Source: Corynebacterium sp. ACRPS
GTDB taxonomy: Bacteria; Actinomycetota; Actinomycetes; Mycobacteriales; Mycobacteriaceae
Assembly (NCBI RefSeq): GCF_022346005.1
Contig: NZ_JAKRMY010000012.1
Coordinates: 34,694 to 98,693 of the forward strand
DNA: 64,000 nucleotides
Direction of reading: 5' to 3'
The translations under genes and the position numbers were made by a program. Position 1 is the stretch's first letter; each line of letters opens with the position of its first letter. This document shows positions 43,512-51,822 of this stretch, one piece after another. The notes beneath the pieces were generated by a model that saw nothing but the letters and a program-made list of their open reading frames with translations, was not told the DNA's origin and did not search any database.

Positions 43512-44234
43512 ATGGCTGACCGCACACCGACCACCGCCACGCCCCCGGGGCGGGTGCTGGTCGTCGATGATGAACAACCCCTGGCTCAGATGGTGGCCTC
43601 CTACCTCATCAGGGCCGGCTTCGATACCCGCCAGGCTCACACCGGCACCCAGGCCGTGGACGAGGCTCGTCGCTTTTCCCCTGATGTTGTGGTGCTGGAT
43701 CTGGGGCTGCCCGAACTCGACGGCCTGGAGGTGTGCCGACGGATCCGCACCTTCTCGGACTGCTACATCCTCATGCTCACCGCGCGTGGCAGCGAGGACG
43801 ACAAGATCAGCGGTTTGACCTTGGGGGCGGATGACTACATCACCAAACCTTTTAGCATCCGGGAACTGGTGACCCGGGTGCATGCGGTGCTGCGCCGCCC
43901 GCGCACCAGCACCACCCCACCGCAGGTGACCACCCCCTTGATCGTTGGTGACCTCATCCTTGACCCCGTCGCCCATCAGGTGCGGGTGGGGGAGACGACC
44001 GTGGAGCTCACCCGCACGGAGTTCGAGCTGCTGGTTGCCCTGGCCCTGCGCCCCAGCCAGGTGCTGACCCGCCACGACCTGGTCACCGAGGTCTGGGACA
44101 CCACCTGGGTCGGTGATGAACGCATCGTCGATGTCCACATCGGCAACTTGCGTCGCAAGCTCGGCACCGACACCCGGGGCCGGGGGTTTATCGACACCGT
44201 GCGTGGCGTGGGCTACCGGGTGGGGCAACCATGA
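43512..44234 (+). CDS. copR: Copper response regulator
   Basis: 240 residues, OmpR/PhoB class. Receiver domain 14-125 with acidic pair DD near 19-20, phospho-accepting Asp63 in VVLDLGLP and Lys in ITKPFS near 111. Winged-helix output at 140-238 (LTRTEFELLVALALRPSQVLTRHDLVTEVW; GVGYRV end). It activates copper genes through the adjacent box. The start ATG at 43512 has no clear ribosome-binding site. The stop overlaps copS by four bases. Confidence 0.88.
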   Translation: MADRTPTTATPPGRVLVVDDEQPLAQMVASYLIRAGFDTRQAHTGTQAVDEARRFSPDVVVLDLGLPELDGLEVCRRIRTFSDCYILMLTARGSEDDKISGLTLGADDYITKPFSIRELVTRVHAVLRRPRTSTTPPQVTTPLIVGDLILDPVAHQVRVGETTVELTRTEFELLVALALRPSQVLTRHDLVTEVWDTTWVGDERIVDVHIGNLRRKLGTDTRGRGFIDTVRGVGYRVGQP

Positions 44235-45358
44235 ATCACGGACCCGGCCTGACCTTCCGCTTCCTGGCCGCCCAGGTGTTGGTCGTGGTGATTAGCCTGC
44301 TGGTGGCCGCGGCCGTGGCCACGACGGTGGGTCCGACCCTGTTCCATGATCATATGTTGATGACCGGCCAGGAGGACCCCTCGCTGGAGCTGTTCCATGC
44401 CGAGCAGGCCTACCGGGGCGCCAACCTGATCACCCTGGCCGTCGCCCTGCCCACCGCCTTGATCAGCGCCCTGCTGGCCAGCCTGTGGTTATCGCGTCGT
44501 CTGCGCACCCCCCTGCAGGATCTCACCCGCGCCGCTACCAGCCTGACGGCCGGCAACTCCCGTATCCGCGTGCCCGCCGGAAAAGCAGGCCCCGAGGTCA
44601 CCACCCTGGCGCATGCCTTCAACACCATGGCCGATCGGCTGGAACACACCGAACAGGTCCGCCGCCAGATGCTCTCTGATCTGGCCCACGAAATGGGCAC
44701 CCCCTTATCGGTGCTCACGGTCTACCTCGATGGTCTCCAGGACGGGGTCGTGGACTGGAATAATGCCACCCACACGATCATGGCTGACCAACTCACCCGC
44801 CTGACCCGGTTGATGGAAGACATCGACGATGTCTCCCGGGCCCAGGAACACCGGATCGATTTGGACCTGGCGGAGGAAGGGCTCGGGGATCTGCTCCATA
44901 CCGCCGCTGCTGCCGCGGGGGAAGCTTATGCTGACAAAGGCGTCGATTTACAGATCGAGACCATTACACACACCGCCCGGGCGCTCGTGGACCGGCAACG
45001 CTTCGGCCAGGTGATGAGCAATCTCCTGTCGAACGCGCTACGACACACCCCGGCCGGCGGGCAGGTCCGGATCAGCGTCCACCGACAGGGGGCGTCCACC
45101 GCACTCATCCACGTCGCCGATGACGGCGAGGGCATCCCGCCTGACCAGCTCAGATACATCTTCGAACGCTTCTACCGGGGGGATGCCGCCCGCAGCCGGG
45201 ACGACGGCGGGGCCGGTATCGGTCTGACCATCTCCAAGGCATTGATCGAGGCCCACGGCGGCACTCTCACCGCCACCTCCCCCGGACCCGGTCGCGGAGC
45301 GGTGTTTGCCCTCCGCCTCCCGCTGTCCCCTCCCGACAGTGAGGAGGCTGCTCGGTGA
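44231..45358 (+). CDS. copS: Copper sensor histidine kinase
   Basis: 375 residues. Two membrane helices (about 10-30 and 66-87) enclose a short outer loop with His/Met residues (FHDHMLMTG, LFHAEQ) that may bind copper. HAMP at 88-140, catalytic His153 in LSDLAHEMGTPLS, N-box MSNLLSNALRH near 261, G-boxes DDGEGI and GAGIGLTISKALIEAHGG. Overlaps copR by ATGA. Confidence 0.87.
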   Translation: MNHGPGLTFRFLAAQVLVVVISLLVAAAVATTVGPTLFHDHMLMTGQEDPSLELFHAEQAYRGANLITLAVALPTALISALLASLWLSRRLRTPLQDLTRAATSLTAGNSRIRVPAGKAGPEVTTLAHAFNTMADRLEHTEQVRRQMLSDLAHEMGTPLSVLTVYLDGLQDGVVDWNNATHTIMADQLTRLTRLMEDIDDVSRAQEHRIDLDLAEEGLGDLLHTAAAAAGEAYADKGVDLQIETITHTARALVDRQRFGQVMSNLLSNALRHTPAGGQVRISVHRQGASTALIHVADDGEGIPPDQLRYIFERFYRGDAARSRDDGGAGIGLTISKALIEAHGGTLTATSPGPGRGAVFALRLPLSPPDSEEAAR

Positions 45359-45397
45359 CCACACCCTGCCCCGCATGAGAGCCGCGCCCTCCACCCA

Positions 45398-45427
45398 TTG
45401 AAAATATACCCCTGGTGGGTATATGCT
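45398..45427 (+). promoter_or_regulatory. Second promoter of the island, for copZ-copB
   Basis: TTGAAA (45398-45403), 18 bp, TATGCT (45422-45427). It is followed by TAGGAG as ribosome-binding site before copZ. Confidence 0.6.
45405..45423. promoter_or_regulatory. CsoR-like copper operator
   Basis: TATACCC-N5-GGGTATA, an exact inverted repeat between the -35 and -10. ATACCC/GGGTAT arms are typical for CsoR repressors. No csoR gene is in the window. Confidence 0.65.
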
Positions 45428-45472
45428 AGAGAGTGGCATCGCCGCATCCCACCGACTCGTAGGAGCTTTCCC

Positions 45473-45799
45473 ATGATCACCTCCCCGCCCCGCCTCTTGC
45501 CGATGGCCTCCCACGGCTGCAGCTGTTGCGGACCTGCCTCACGTGCCGACACCGCCTCCACCCCTGCCACCAGCGACTCGTCAGCAGGAGGGTCCTCCCC
45601 TAGCTACCAGGTCACCGGCCTGACCTGCGGGCACTGCGCGAAAAGCGTGACCCAGGCCCTTCAGGCCCTCCCCCAGGTCGACGACGTCCAGATTGATCTC
45701 GCTGCTGGTGGAGTTTCCACCATCACGGTCACCGGTGCCGTACCTCCGGAGATGGTTCGCCGGGCCATCGAGGAGGTCGGCTACACCGTCTTATCCTGA
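45473..45799 (+). CDS. copZ: Copper chaperone with HMA domain and Cys-rich leader
   Basis: 108 residues. The last 68 form an HMA domain with YQVTGLTCGHCAKSV (Cys-x2-Cys copper site, about 49-52). A 40-residue extension carries HGCSCCGP (Cys16, 18, 19), an additional possible metal site not found in ordinary CopZ. ATG at 45473, ribosome-binding site TAGGAG. It probably delivers Cu(I) to the adjacent ATPase or to CsoR. Confidence 0.8.
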   Translation: MITSPPRLLPMASHGCSCCGPASRADTASTPATSDSSAGGSSPSYQVTGLTCGHCAKSVTQALQALPQVDDVQIDLAAGGVSTITVTGAVPPEMVRRAIEEVGYTVLS

Positions 45800-45850
45800 T
45801 CAGTTTTACCCATCATCTCGACCCCGACCGGGTTGAGCGAAAGGAACGTC

Positions 45851-48085
45851 ATGAGCACTCCCCACCATTCGGGTGATCACCATGGTGATCACCCCGCTCC
45901 GGAAACAGACCACACCCACCACCCGGATCATGCCAGCCACGAACACCACGCAGATGCCGACCCCCACGGCCAGGCAATGCCCCACGATCACCCGCATTCC
46001 GCCCCGGACGAAGACCACCACGTTCATGGTCACGGCGAACACGCCGGACACAGCACCGCAATGTTTCGGGACCGCTTCTGGTGGTCGCTGATTTTGTCCA
46101 TTCCCGTCGTTATTTTCAGCCCCATGGTCGCCCACCTGCTTGGCTACCACCTCCCGGCATTCCCCGGATCCACCTGGATCCCCCCGGTGCTGGGCACGAT
46201 CATCTTCGTCTACGGCGGAACGCCTTTCCTCAAGGGCGCATGGAAAGAACTGAAATCCCGCCAACCCGGGATGATGCTCCTGATCGCCATGGCCATCACC
46301 GTGGCGTTTGTCGCCTCCTGGGTCACCACTCTGGGGCTGGGTGGTTTTGACCTGGACTTCTGGTGGGAGCTGGCCCTGCTGGTGACCATCATGCTGCTGG
46401 GCCACTGGCTGGAGATGCGCGCTCTCGGGGCCGCGTCCTCCGCGCTTGACGCGCTGGCTGCCCTGCTGCCGGATGAGGCCGAGAAAGTCATCGACGGGAC
46501 CACCCGCACCGTGGCCATCTCCGAGCTGGTCGTCGACGACGTCGTTCTGGTGAGGGCCGGTGCCCGGGTGCCGGCCGACGGAACCATCCTCGACGGAGCC
46601 GCCGAATTCGATGAGGCGATGATCACCGGCGAATCCCGTCCCGTCTTCCGCGACACCGGTGACAAGGTGGTCGCCGGTACTGTGGCCACCGACAACACCG
46701 TCCGCATCCGGGTGGAGGCTACCGGCGGGGACACCGCCCTGGCTGGGATCCAACGCATGGTTGCCGACGCCCAGGAGTCCTCCTCCCGGGCCCAGGCCCT
46801 GGCGGATCGGGCGGCGGCGTTGTTGTTCTGGTTCGCGCTGATCTCCGCTCTGATCACCGCGGTGGTGTGGACCATCATCGGCAGCCCGGACGATGCCGTG
46901 GTGCGCACGGTTACGGTGCTGGTCATCGCCTGTCCGCACGCCCTGGGCCTGGCGATTCCGCTGGTCATTGCGATCTCCAGCGAGCGGGCCGCGAAATCCG
47001 GGGTGCTCATCAAGGACCGGATGGCGCTCGAGCGGATGCGCACCATCGACGTGGTGCTCTTCGACAAAACCGGCACCCTGACCGAGGGTGCGCACGCGGT
47101 CACCGGTGTCGCGGCAGCTGTCGGCGTCACCGAGGACGAGCTACTGGCCCTGGCCGCCGCTGCGGAGGCCGACAGCGAGCACCCCGTGGCCCGCGCCATC
47201 GTGGCGGCCGCGGCCGCCCATCCCGAGGCCTCCCGTCGGCAAATCCGTGCAACTGGTTTCAACGCCGCCTCCGGCCGGGGAGTCCGGGCCACTGTCGATG
47301 GCGCTGAGATCCTCGTGGGCGGGCCGAACATGCTGCGCGAGTTCAACCTCACCACCCCGGCCGAGCTCACCGACACCACCAGTGCCTGGACCGGGCGTGG
47401 GGCCGGTGTGCTCCATATTGTCCGCGACGGTCAGATCATCGGTGCGGTGGCCGTCGAGGACAAGATCCGCCCCGAATCCCGCGCCGCTGTGAAAGCCCTG
47501 CAGGAACGCGGGGTGAAGGTCGCGATGATCACCGGCGACGCGCAACAGGTGGCCCAGGCGGTTGGTCAGGACCTAGGCATTGATGAGGTCTTCGCCGAGG
47601 TCCTGCCCCAGGACAAAGACACCAAGGTCACGCAGCTGCAGGACCGGGGTTTGAGCGTGGCCATGGTCGGTGACGGTGTCAATGACGCCCCCGCTCTGAC
47701 CCGCGCGGACGTCGGTATCGCCATTGGTGCCGGCACGGATGTGGCCATGGAATCTGCCGGGGTGGTCCTAGCCAGTGATGACCCGCGGGCAGTGCTGTCG
47801 ATGATTGAGCTGTCCCAGACCAGCTACCGCAAGATGATCCAGAACCTGATCTGGGCCTCTGGCTACAACATCCTCGCCGTGCCGCTGGCTGCCGGAGTGC
47901 TCGCCTCGATCGGGTTCGTGCTGTCCCCGGCCGTGGGCGCGATCTTGATGTCTGCCTCGACCATCGTGGTGGCCCTGAACGCCCAGCTGTTGCGCCGCAT
48001 TGATCTGGAGCCGGCTCACCTGGCTCCGACCGACGGGAAGGAGGAACACAGTAGGTCGATATCCCCCGTAACCGTTACTGACTGA
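45851..48085 (+). CDS. copB: Copper-exporting P1B-type ATPase, CopB class
   Basis: 744 residues. The N-terminus (about 1-65) is His-rich (many HH, HEHH and DHTHHPDH) and lacks an HMA domain. Membrane helix 6 has ACPHALGLAIPLV: the CPH triad of the CopB/P1B-3 group. Phosphorylation site DKTGTLTEG near 398, SEHPVARA near 445, GDGVNDAPAL near 610. Exports copper. ATG at 45851 with GAAAGGAAC upstream. Confidence 0.88.
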   Translation: MSTPHHSGDHHGDHPAPETDHTHHPDHASHEHHADADPHGQAMPHDHPHSAPDEDHHVHGHGEHAGHSTAMFRDRFWWSLILSIPVVIFSPMVAHLLGYHLPAFPGSTWIPPVLGTIIFVYGGTPFLKGAWKELKSRQPGMMLLIAMAITVAFVASWVTTLGLGGFDLDFWWELALLVTIMLLGHWLEMRALGAASSALDALAALLPDEAEKVIDGTTRTVAISELVVDDVVLVRAGARVPADGTILDGAAEFDEAMITGESRPVFRDTGDKVVAGTVATDNTVRIRVEATGGDTALAGIQRMVADAQESSSRAQALADRAAALLFWFALISALITAVVWTIIGSPDDAVVRTVTVLVIACPHALGLAIPLVIAISSERAAKSGVLIKDRMALERMRTIDVVLFDKTGTLTEGAHAVTGVAAAVGVTEDELLALAAAAEADSEHPVARAIVAAAAAHPEASRRQIRATGFNAASGRGVRATVDGAEILVGGPNMLREFNLTTPAELTDTTSAWTGRGAGVLHIVRDGQIIGAVAVEDKIRPESRAAVKALQERGVKVAMITGDAQQVAQAVGQDLGIDEVFAEVLPQDKDTKVTQLQDRGLSVAMVGDGVNDAPALTRADVGIAIGAGTDVAMESAGVVLASDDPRAVLSMIELSQTSYRKMIQNLIWASGYNILAVPLAAGVLASIGFVLSPAVGAILMSASTIVVALNAQLLRRIDLEPAHLAPTDGKEEHSRSISPVTVTD

Positions 48086-48132
48086 CCTTGTCTCTCGACC
48101 CCTAACTCACACCACCTTTGAAAGGAACGCTC

Positions 48133-48747
48133 ATGAAACGCAGCATTACCCTCGCCGCCTTGGTACTGACCTCCACCCTGGCGCTGACCGCCTGCAGCGA
48201 CGCCACCGACAACTCCGACGATGCCGACACCACCAGCACCACGACGGCAACCGCAGAGACCAACGAGACCCACCAGGAAGACACCACCACTGCCGACGAA
48301 GAGCACGGCGGGCACGACCACCCTGCCGACGGCGGGGCACCGCCGGCAGGCATTGAAGAGGCCGAGGATCCCACGTACCCGGTGGGCACCGAGGTCATCC
48401 TCACCGCTGACCACACGCCCGGCATGGACGGGGCCACCGCCACCATTTCCGGGGCGTTTGACACCACGACCTATTCGGTCAGCTACACCCCCGCCGAGGG
48501 TGGGGCCCCGGTTACCGACCACCGCTGGGTCGTCCATGAGGAGCTCGTCGATCCGGGTCAGGCCCCCCTGCCCGACGGGGCGAGCGTTGTCCTGGATGCC
48601 GAGCACATGTCCGGCATGAAGGGTGCTGAGGCCACCATCGATTACTCCACCGAGGAGACGGTCTACATGGTTGATCTCACCGTCGACGGGATGACGATGA
48701 CCAACCACAAGTGGGTCACCGAGAGCGAGATCCAACCCGCCGAATAG
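48133..48747 (+). CDS. YdhK/DUF1541 family lipoprotein
   Basis: 204 residues. Lipobox LTACSD (Cys about 21), then a Thr/Asp/His-rich linker (HGGHDHPADGG) and two DUF1541 repeats of about 60 residues, each with ADH/AEHMxGMxGA and a DHRW or NHKW end. Such proteins sit in copper or metal loci and their His/Met residues suggest a binding role. Last gene of the copper operon, 47 bp after copB. Confidence 0.82.
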   Translation: MKRSITLAALVLTSTLALTACSDATDNSDDADTTSTTTATAETNETHQEDTTTADEEHGGHDHPADGGAPPAGIEEAEDPTYPVGTEVILTADHTPGMDGATATISGAFDTTTYSVSYTPAEGGAPVTDHRWVVHEELVDPGQAPLPDGASVVLDAEHMSGMKGAEATIDYSTEETVYMVDLTVDGMTMTNHKWVTESEIQPAE

Positions 48748-48960
48748 TCCACCCACCCTGAACCGCGAGACCAGACAAGGCACCCGCTCCAGAGTCGGTC
48801 ATCAATCGCTGCCGACCATGCCGCAGCACACCAGCCACACACGGAACCTGCACGCCCACAGGGCCCACGCTGAGGTAGACCTTCTGTGTCACTGCTTCTC
48901 TTAGTCAGGGAAATATGCCCTGGAATGACCCTGGTGACAGGAGTTCATTCCAGGGCTTTG
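48748..48960. other. Downstream edge of the copper operon
   Basis: 213 bp without a gene. Near its end CCCTGGAATGA (48918-48928) and TCATTCCAGGG (48945-48955) form an exact 11-bp inverted repeat around 16 bases; it may be the operon terminator or the end of an older mobile element, since it abuts the IS6 element. Confidence 0.5.
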
Positions 48961-49803
48961 GGTGCTGTTGCAAAGTTGGGGCAGTAGGAAGAGCGACGTG
49001 AAATAATCACAGCCATGGGTATCTTCTCCGGTCGTCATTTCCCCCGTGACGTCATTCTGTGGGCAGTGCGGTGGTACTGCCGCTAGGGGTGAGCTACCGA
49101 GACTTGGAGGAAATGATGACTTCAGCGGGGTGTGCCGGTTGATCAACCACGATCTACCGCTGGGTCCAGAAATACGCCCCTGAGCTGGACAAGCAAACAC
49201 GGTGGTACCGGCAGGTACCTGACTGGCAGGCCAGTTCCTGGCGGGTGGTGAGACCTATATCCGGATCGGCGGCAGGTGGTGCTACCTCTATCGGGCGATC
49301 CCCGCCGGTGGCCAGACCCTGGACTTTTACCTCTCTCCGAAGCAGAACGTGGCCGCAGCGAAACGTTTTCTGGCCAAGGCTCTCAGATACAATGCGTCAG
49401 CCGGGTATCCCAGAGTGATCAACACCGATAAAGCATCCTCCCTAGCCAGGGCAATCGCCGAGTTGAAGTCAGGGGGAACCTGCCCGCCAACAGTGGAACA
49501 CCGACAGGTGAAATACCTCAACAACATCCTAGAAGGCGACCATGGTCGACTGAAGCGGATCCTCGGGCCGAAAGGTACGTTTAAGAACCGGACATCTGCA
49601 TATCGGACGTTGAAAGGGATGGAGGCGATGCACTCATTGCGGAAAGGGCAAGGCACTGTGTTTGACCTCACGGGCAACCGAACCCGGACGCGGTGATCGT
49701 CAACAGGGTCTTCGAGACGGCCTAACAACGCCCACACGCAGCGGCCATCAGGGAATGAGAAACTGAGTCTTCGCTACTCTCCGCCCAACTTTGCAACAGC
49801 ACC
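48961..49803 (+). mobile_element. Decayed IS6-family insertion sequence (IS26-like ends)
   Basis: Terminal repeats GGTGCTGTTGCAAAGTTGGG / CCCAACTTTGCAACAGCACC are nearly perfect. No 8-bp target duplication. Total 843 bp, the right size for a single-transposase IS6 element. Confidence 0.8.
49015..49696 (+). pseudogene. IS6-family transposase, frameshifted
   Basis: Starts MGIFSGRHFPRDVILWAV but meets a stop after WYCR (about 49086); the next pieces (YRWVQKYAPELDKQTRWYRQVPDWQ) are in other frames; the first catalytic Asp (normally WRVDETYI) is destroyed by a missing base near 49249. The last 115 residues (from 49349) are in frame and contain the Asp and Glu regions (VINTDKASS, ILEGDHGRLKR). Inactive. 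Confidence 0.8.
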
Positions 49804-49823
49804 AATCAAAAGGAGTCCAAATT

Positions 49824-49913
49824 GTGCAGCCACCCGACGATGACGTCTTCGGCCGCACCTTCGTAGTTGCCGACCCTGATGGAAACCTGTTCCGCGTCAG
49901 CCCAGTCGTTTAA
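49824..49913 (+). pseudogene. C-terminal remnant of a VOC/glyoxalase gene
   Basis: About 29 residues ending a VOC domain (VFGRTFVVADPDGNLFRVSP). The rest was lost at the IS6 boundary. Confidence 0.5.
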
Positions 49914-50217
49914 TTCTTAAATTGGGATTCAACAACTAGGAAATCCTCCAACAGCCCAAGGAAAACATCTCAGTTGGAGGATTCCAATTGCCCCGAAGCG
50001 GGAGCTAAAGCCAGAACGTCAGATCAAAATAACAAGCAAAATGACTTGTTGACACCATCGAAAACAAGAGTTCGACAGAAGAGAGCGGGAGTTAGGATGT
50101 AAATTCCCACACTTGCAATCCTCAACCGCCAAAGTTCAGAAAAACAAAGAAACCGAAGGTCACGAACCCTTTCGAGTTTGTTACCTCCGGTGTCGCAGTT
50201 TGTTCAACTGCTCTTTG
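49914..50217. other. Non-coding stretch with a hairpin
   Basis: 304 bp. AATCCTCCAAC (49942-49952) and GTTGGAGGATT (49973-49983) form an 11-bp perfect stem, extendable by a bulge. It might end the destroyed VOC gene. The rest holds nothing I can name. Confidence 0.5.
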
Positions 50218-50302
50218 TGCCCGGGGCGGGACTTGAACCCGCACGTCCTTATCGAACACTGGCACCTGAAGCCAGCGCGTCTGCCAATTCCGCCACCCGG
50301 GC
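50218..50302 (-). tRNA. tRNA-Leu (anticodon CAG)
   Basis: 85 nt cloverleaf on the minus strand: acceptor GCCCGGG/CCCGGGC with discriminator A, D-arm TGGCGGAATTGGCAGACGC, anticodon loop TTCAGGT with CAG, a long variable arm as in leucine tRNAs, and T-arm GCGGGTTCAAGTCCCGC. The accessory DNA ends about 300 bp from its 3' side. Confidence 0.95.
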
Positions 50303-50510
50303 AGGGTGTGGTTGTCAGTGCGACTAGATAAAGATAGCACAGGGAGTGCATACAATTACAAATCAGCAGGAAAAGCGGATTATTTTGCGCATTTAATGGC
50401 GAAAAACTAGGAACTTTCGCGCCGCCGTCTACGTTTGAAAGGGGTATACAAACTATAATGGCTACTACTGATCACTACTGATCGCTGTATAGCGGAAAGG
50501 AGCAAAATTC
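50303..50510 (+). promoter_or_regulatory. fhaA promoter region
   Basis: TATAAT at 50454-50459. Just after it ACTACTGATC occurs twice in tandem (50464-50483), in the expected 5' leader. GGAAAGGAG precedes the GTG start of fhaA. Confidence 0.6.
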
Positions 50511-51344
50511 GTGGCGTTTTTAGAAAGGCTGGCGAAGCTCGATTCCGCTATGCAACGCGGCCTTGATAACGGCATGGCTTTTGTCTTCGGCGGCAAGGTC
50601 GTTCCTGCAGAGATTGATGAGCTTTTGAAGCAAGAAGCCCAGGACAATCTCGGCCACGGGGACGATGACAAACTCTATAGTCCCAATGTCATGACTGTAG
50701 GTGTCTCCTCCAAGGATTTGGAGAACTTGTCGCAAGACCCCGATTTGCCTGCCGATTGCGCAGACCAATTATCTCGCTTTATCCGCAATAACGGATGGTC
50801 CCTCGCTGGTCCCGTCATTGTGCGGATAGCGGAGGAATCGGGCCTGCGCACGGGCCAGCTTCGTGTGTCCTCGTTTATAGATCACGAGCCCACAGAAGAG
50901 ACCGGTTTCGAGGCGATTTTCCACGACTTTGATGGTCAGGAGGACCAGATGACCAACCCGCACGAAAATAATGCGGATGACGCAGCTACTACCGCTTTCA
51001 TTGCGCAAGATGACCAACCCGCGCCGCAAACGCAGGGCCCCGCTGTCAATTTGATGTTGCAGGATGGCTCTTCCCGCGTCTACCACGTGCAGGAAGGGTC
51101 AAATATTATTGGCCGCAGCAATGATGCGGATTTGCGCCTGCCGGATACGGGCGTGTCCCGCCAGCATGCGGAAATCACGTGGAACGGTGAAGATGCCGTA
51201 TTGGTGGATTTGCAGTCCACCAATGGCACCACGGTCAATGACACTCCTATTGATAACTGGCTGCTTGCCGATGGCGATGTGATCACCATGGGCCATTCCC
51301 ACGTCGAGGTCCGCATTACGGGCCTTGATTCGCATAGTTACTAA
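50511..51344 (+). CDS. fhaA: FHA-domain protein FhaA
   Basis: 277 residues. N-terminal DUF3662 domain (about 1-125) and C-terminal FHA domain (about 190-275; IIGRSNDADLRLPDTGVSRQHAEI and DLQSTNGTTVND, with the phospho-Thr-binding RS, SRQH and TNGT). Mycobacterial FhaA binds phosphorylated MviN and RodA to control peptidoglycan growth. The start is GTG with GGAAAGGAG upstream. First gene of the eight-gene cluster. Confidence 0.9.
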   Translation: MAFLERLAKLDSAMQRGLDNGMAFVFGGKVVPAEIDELLKQEAQDNLGHGDDDKLYSPNVMTVGVSSKDLENLSQDPDLPADCADQLSRFIRNNGWSLAGPVIVRIAEESGLRTGQLRVSSFIDHEPTEETGFEAIFHDFDGQEDQMTNPHENNADDAATTAFIAQDDQPAPQTQGPAVNLMLQDGSSRVYHVQEGSNIIGRSNDADLRLPDTGVSRQHAEITWNGEDAVLVDLQSTNGTTVNDTPIDNWLLADGDVITMGHSHVEVRITGLDSHSY

Positions 51345-51369
51345 TTCACACTGAGGAAGGGAGGCCGCC

Positions 51370-51822
51370 ATGGATGCAGTCATCATGCTGGCGCTTCGCA
51401 TCGGCTTATTGGCTCTTTTGTGGGTATTTGTCCTGGTGGCCTTGAATGCCATGCGGCGGGATACCAATAAATCCGCAGGTGCTATGCCACAGTCGTCAAA
51501 AATGGGTGCGTCCCCGCGCAGTCACGCTGCGGTAAAGCAGCTTTCTATTGTGGAGGGCCCCTTGCAGGGATCCCACATGGATTTGGGCACGCTCGAGGAA
51601 TGTACCTTGGGACGTGCCGCCGACTGTGATTTTGTCACTGGGGATGATTACTCCTCCGGCCATCATGCACGCCTATTTCGCCGCGGCAGCGAGTGGGTAG
51701 TGGAGGATTTGGAATCGCGCAACGGAACCCTCGTCAATGGTGTGCGCATCGACCAACCTGAGGTAGTCGGCGCGAACTCCGAAATTAAGCTAGGCCGCAC
51801 TACCGTGAGGTTGAACGCATGA
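51370..51822 (+). CDS. fhaB: FHA-domain protein FhaB
   Basis: 150 residues. N-terminal membrane helix (about 5-25), short linker, then FHA domain (LGRAADCDFVTGDDYSSGHHARLF and DLESRNGTLVNGVRI). In mycobacteria FhaB (FipA) joins the division complex. Its stop overlaps the pstP start by four bases. Confidence 0.88.
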   Translation: MDAVIMLALRIGLLALLWVFVLVALNAMRRDTNKSAGAMPQSSKMGASPRSHAAVKQLSIVEGPLQGSHMDLGTLEECTLGRAADCDFVTGDDYSSGHHARLFRRGSEWVVEDLESRNGTLVNGVRIDQPEVVGANSEIKLGRTTVRLNA

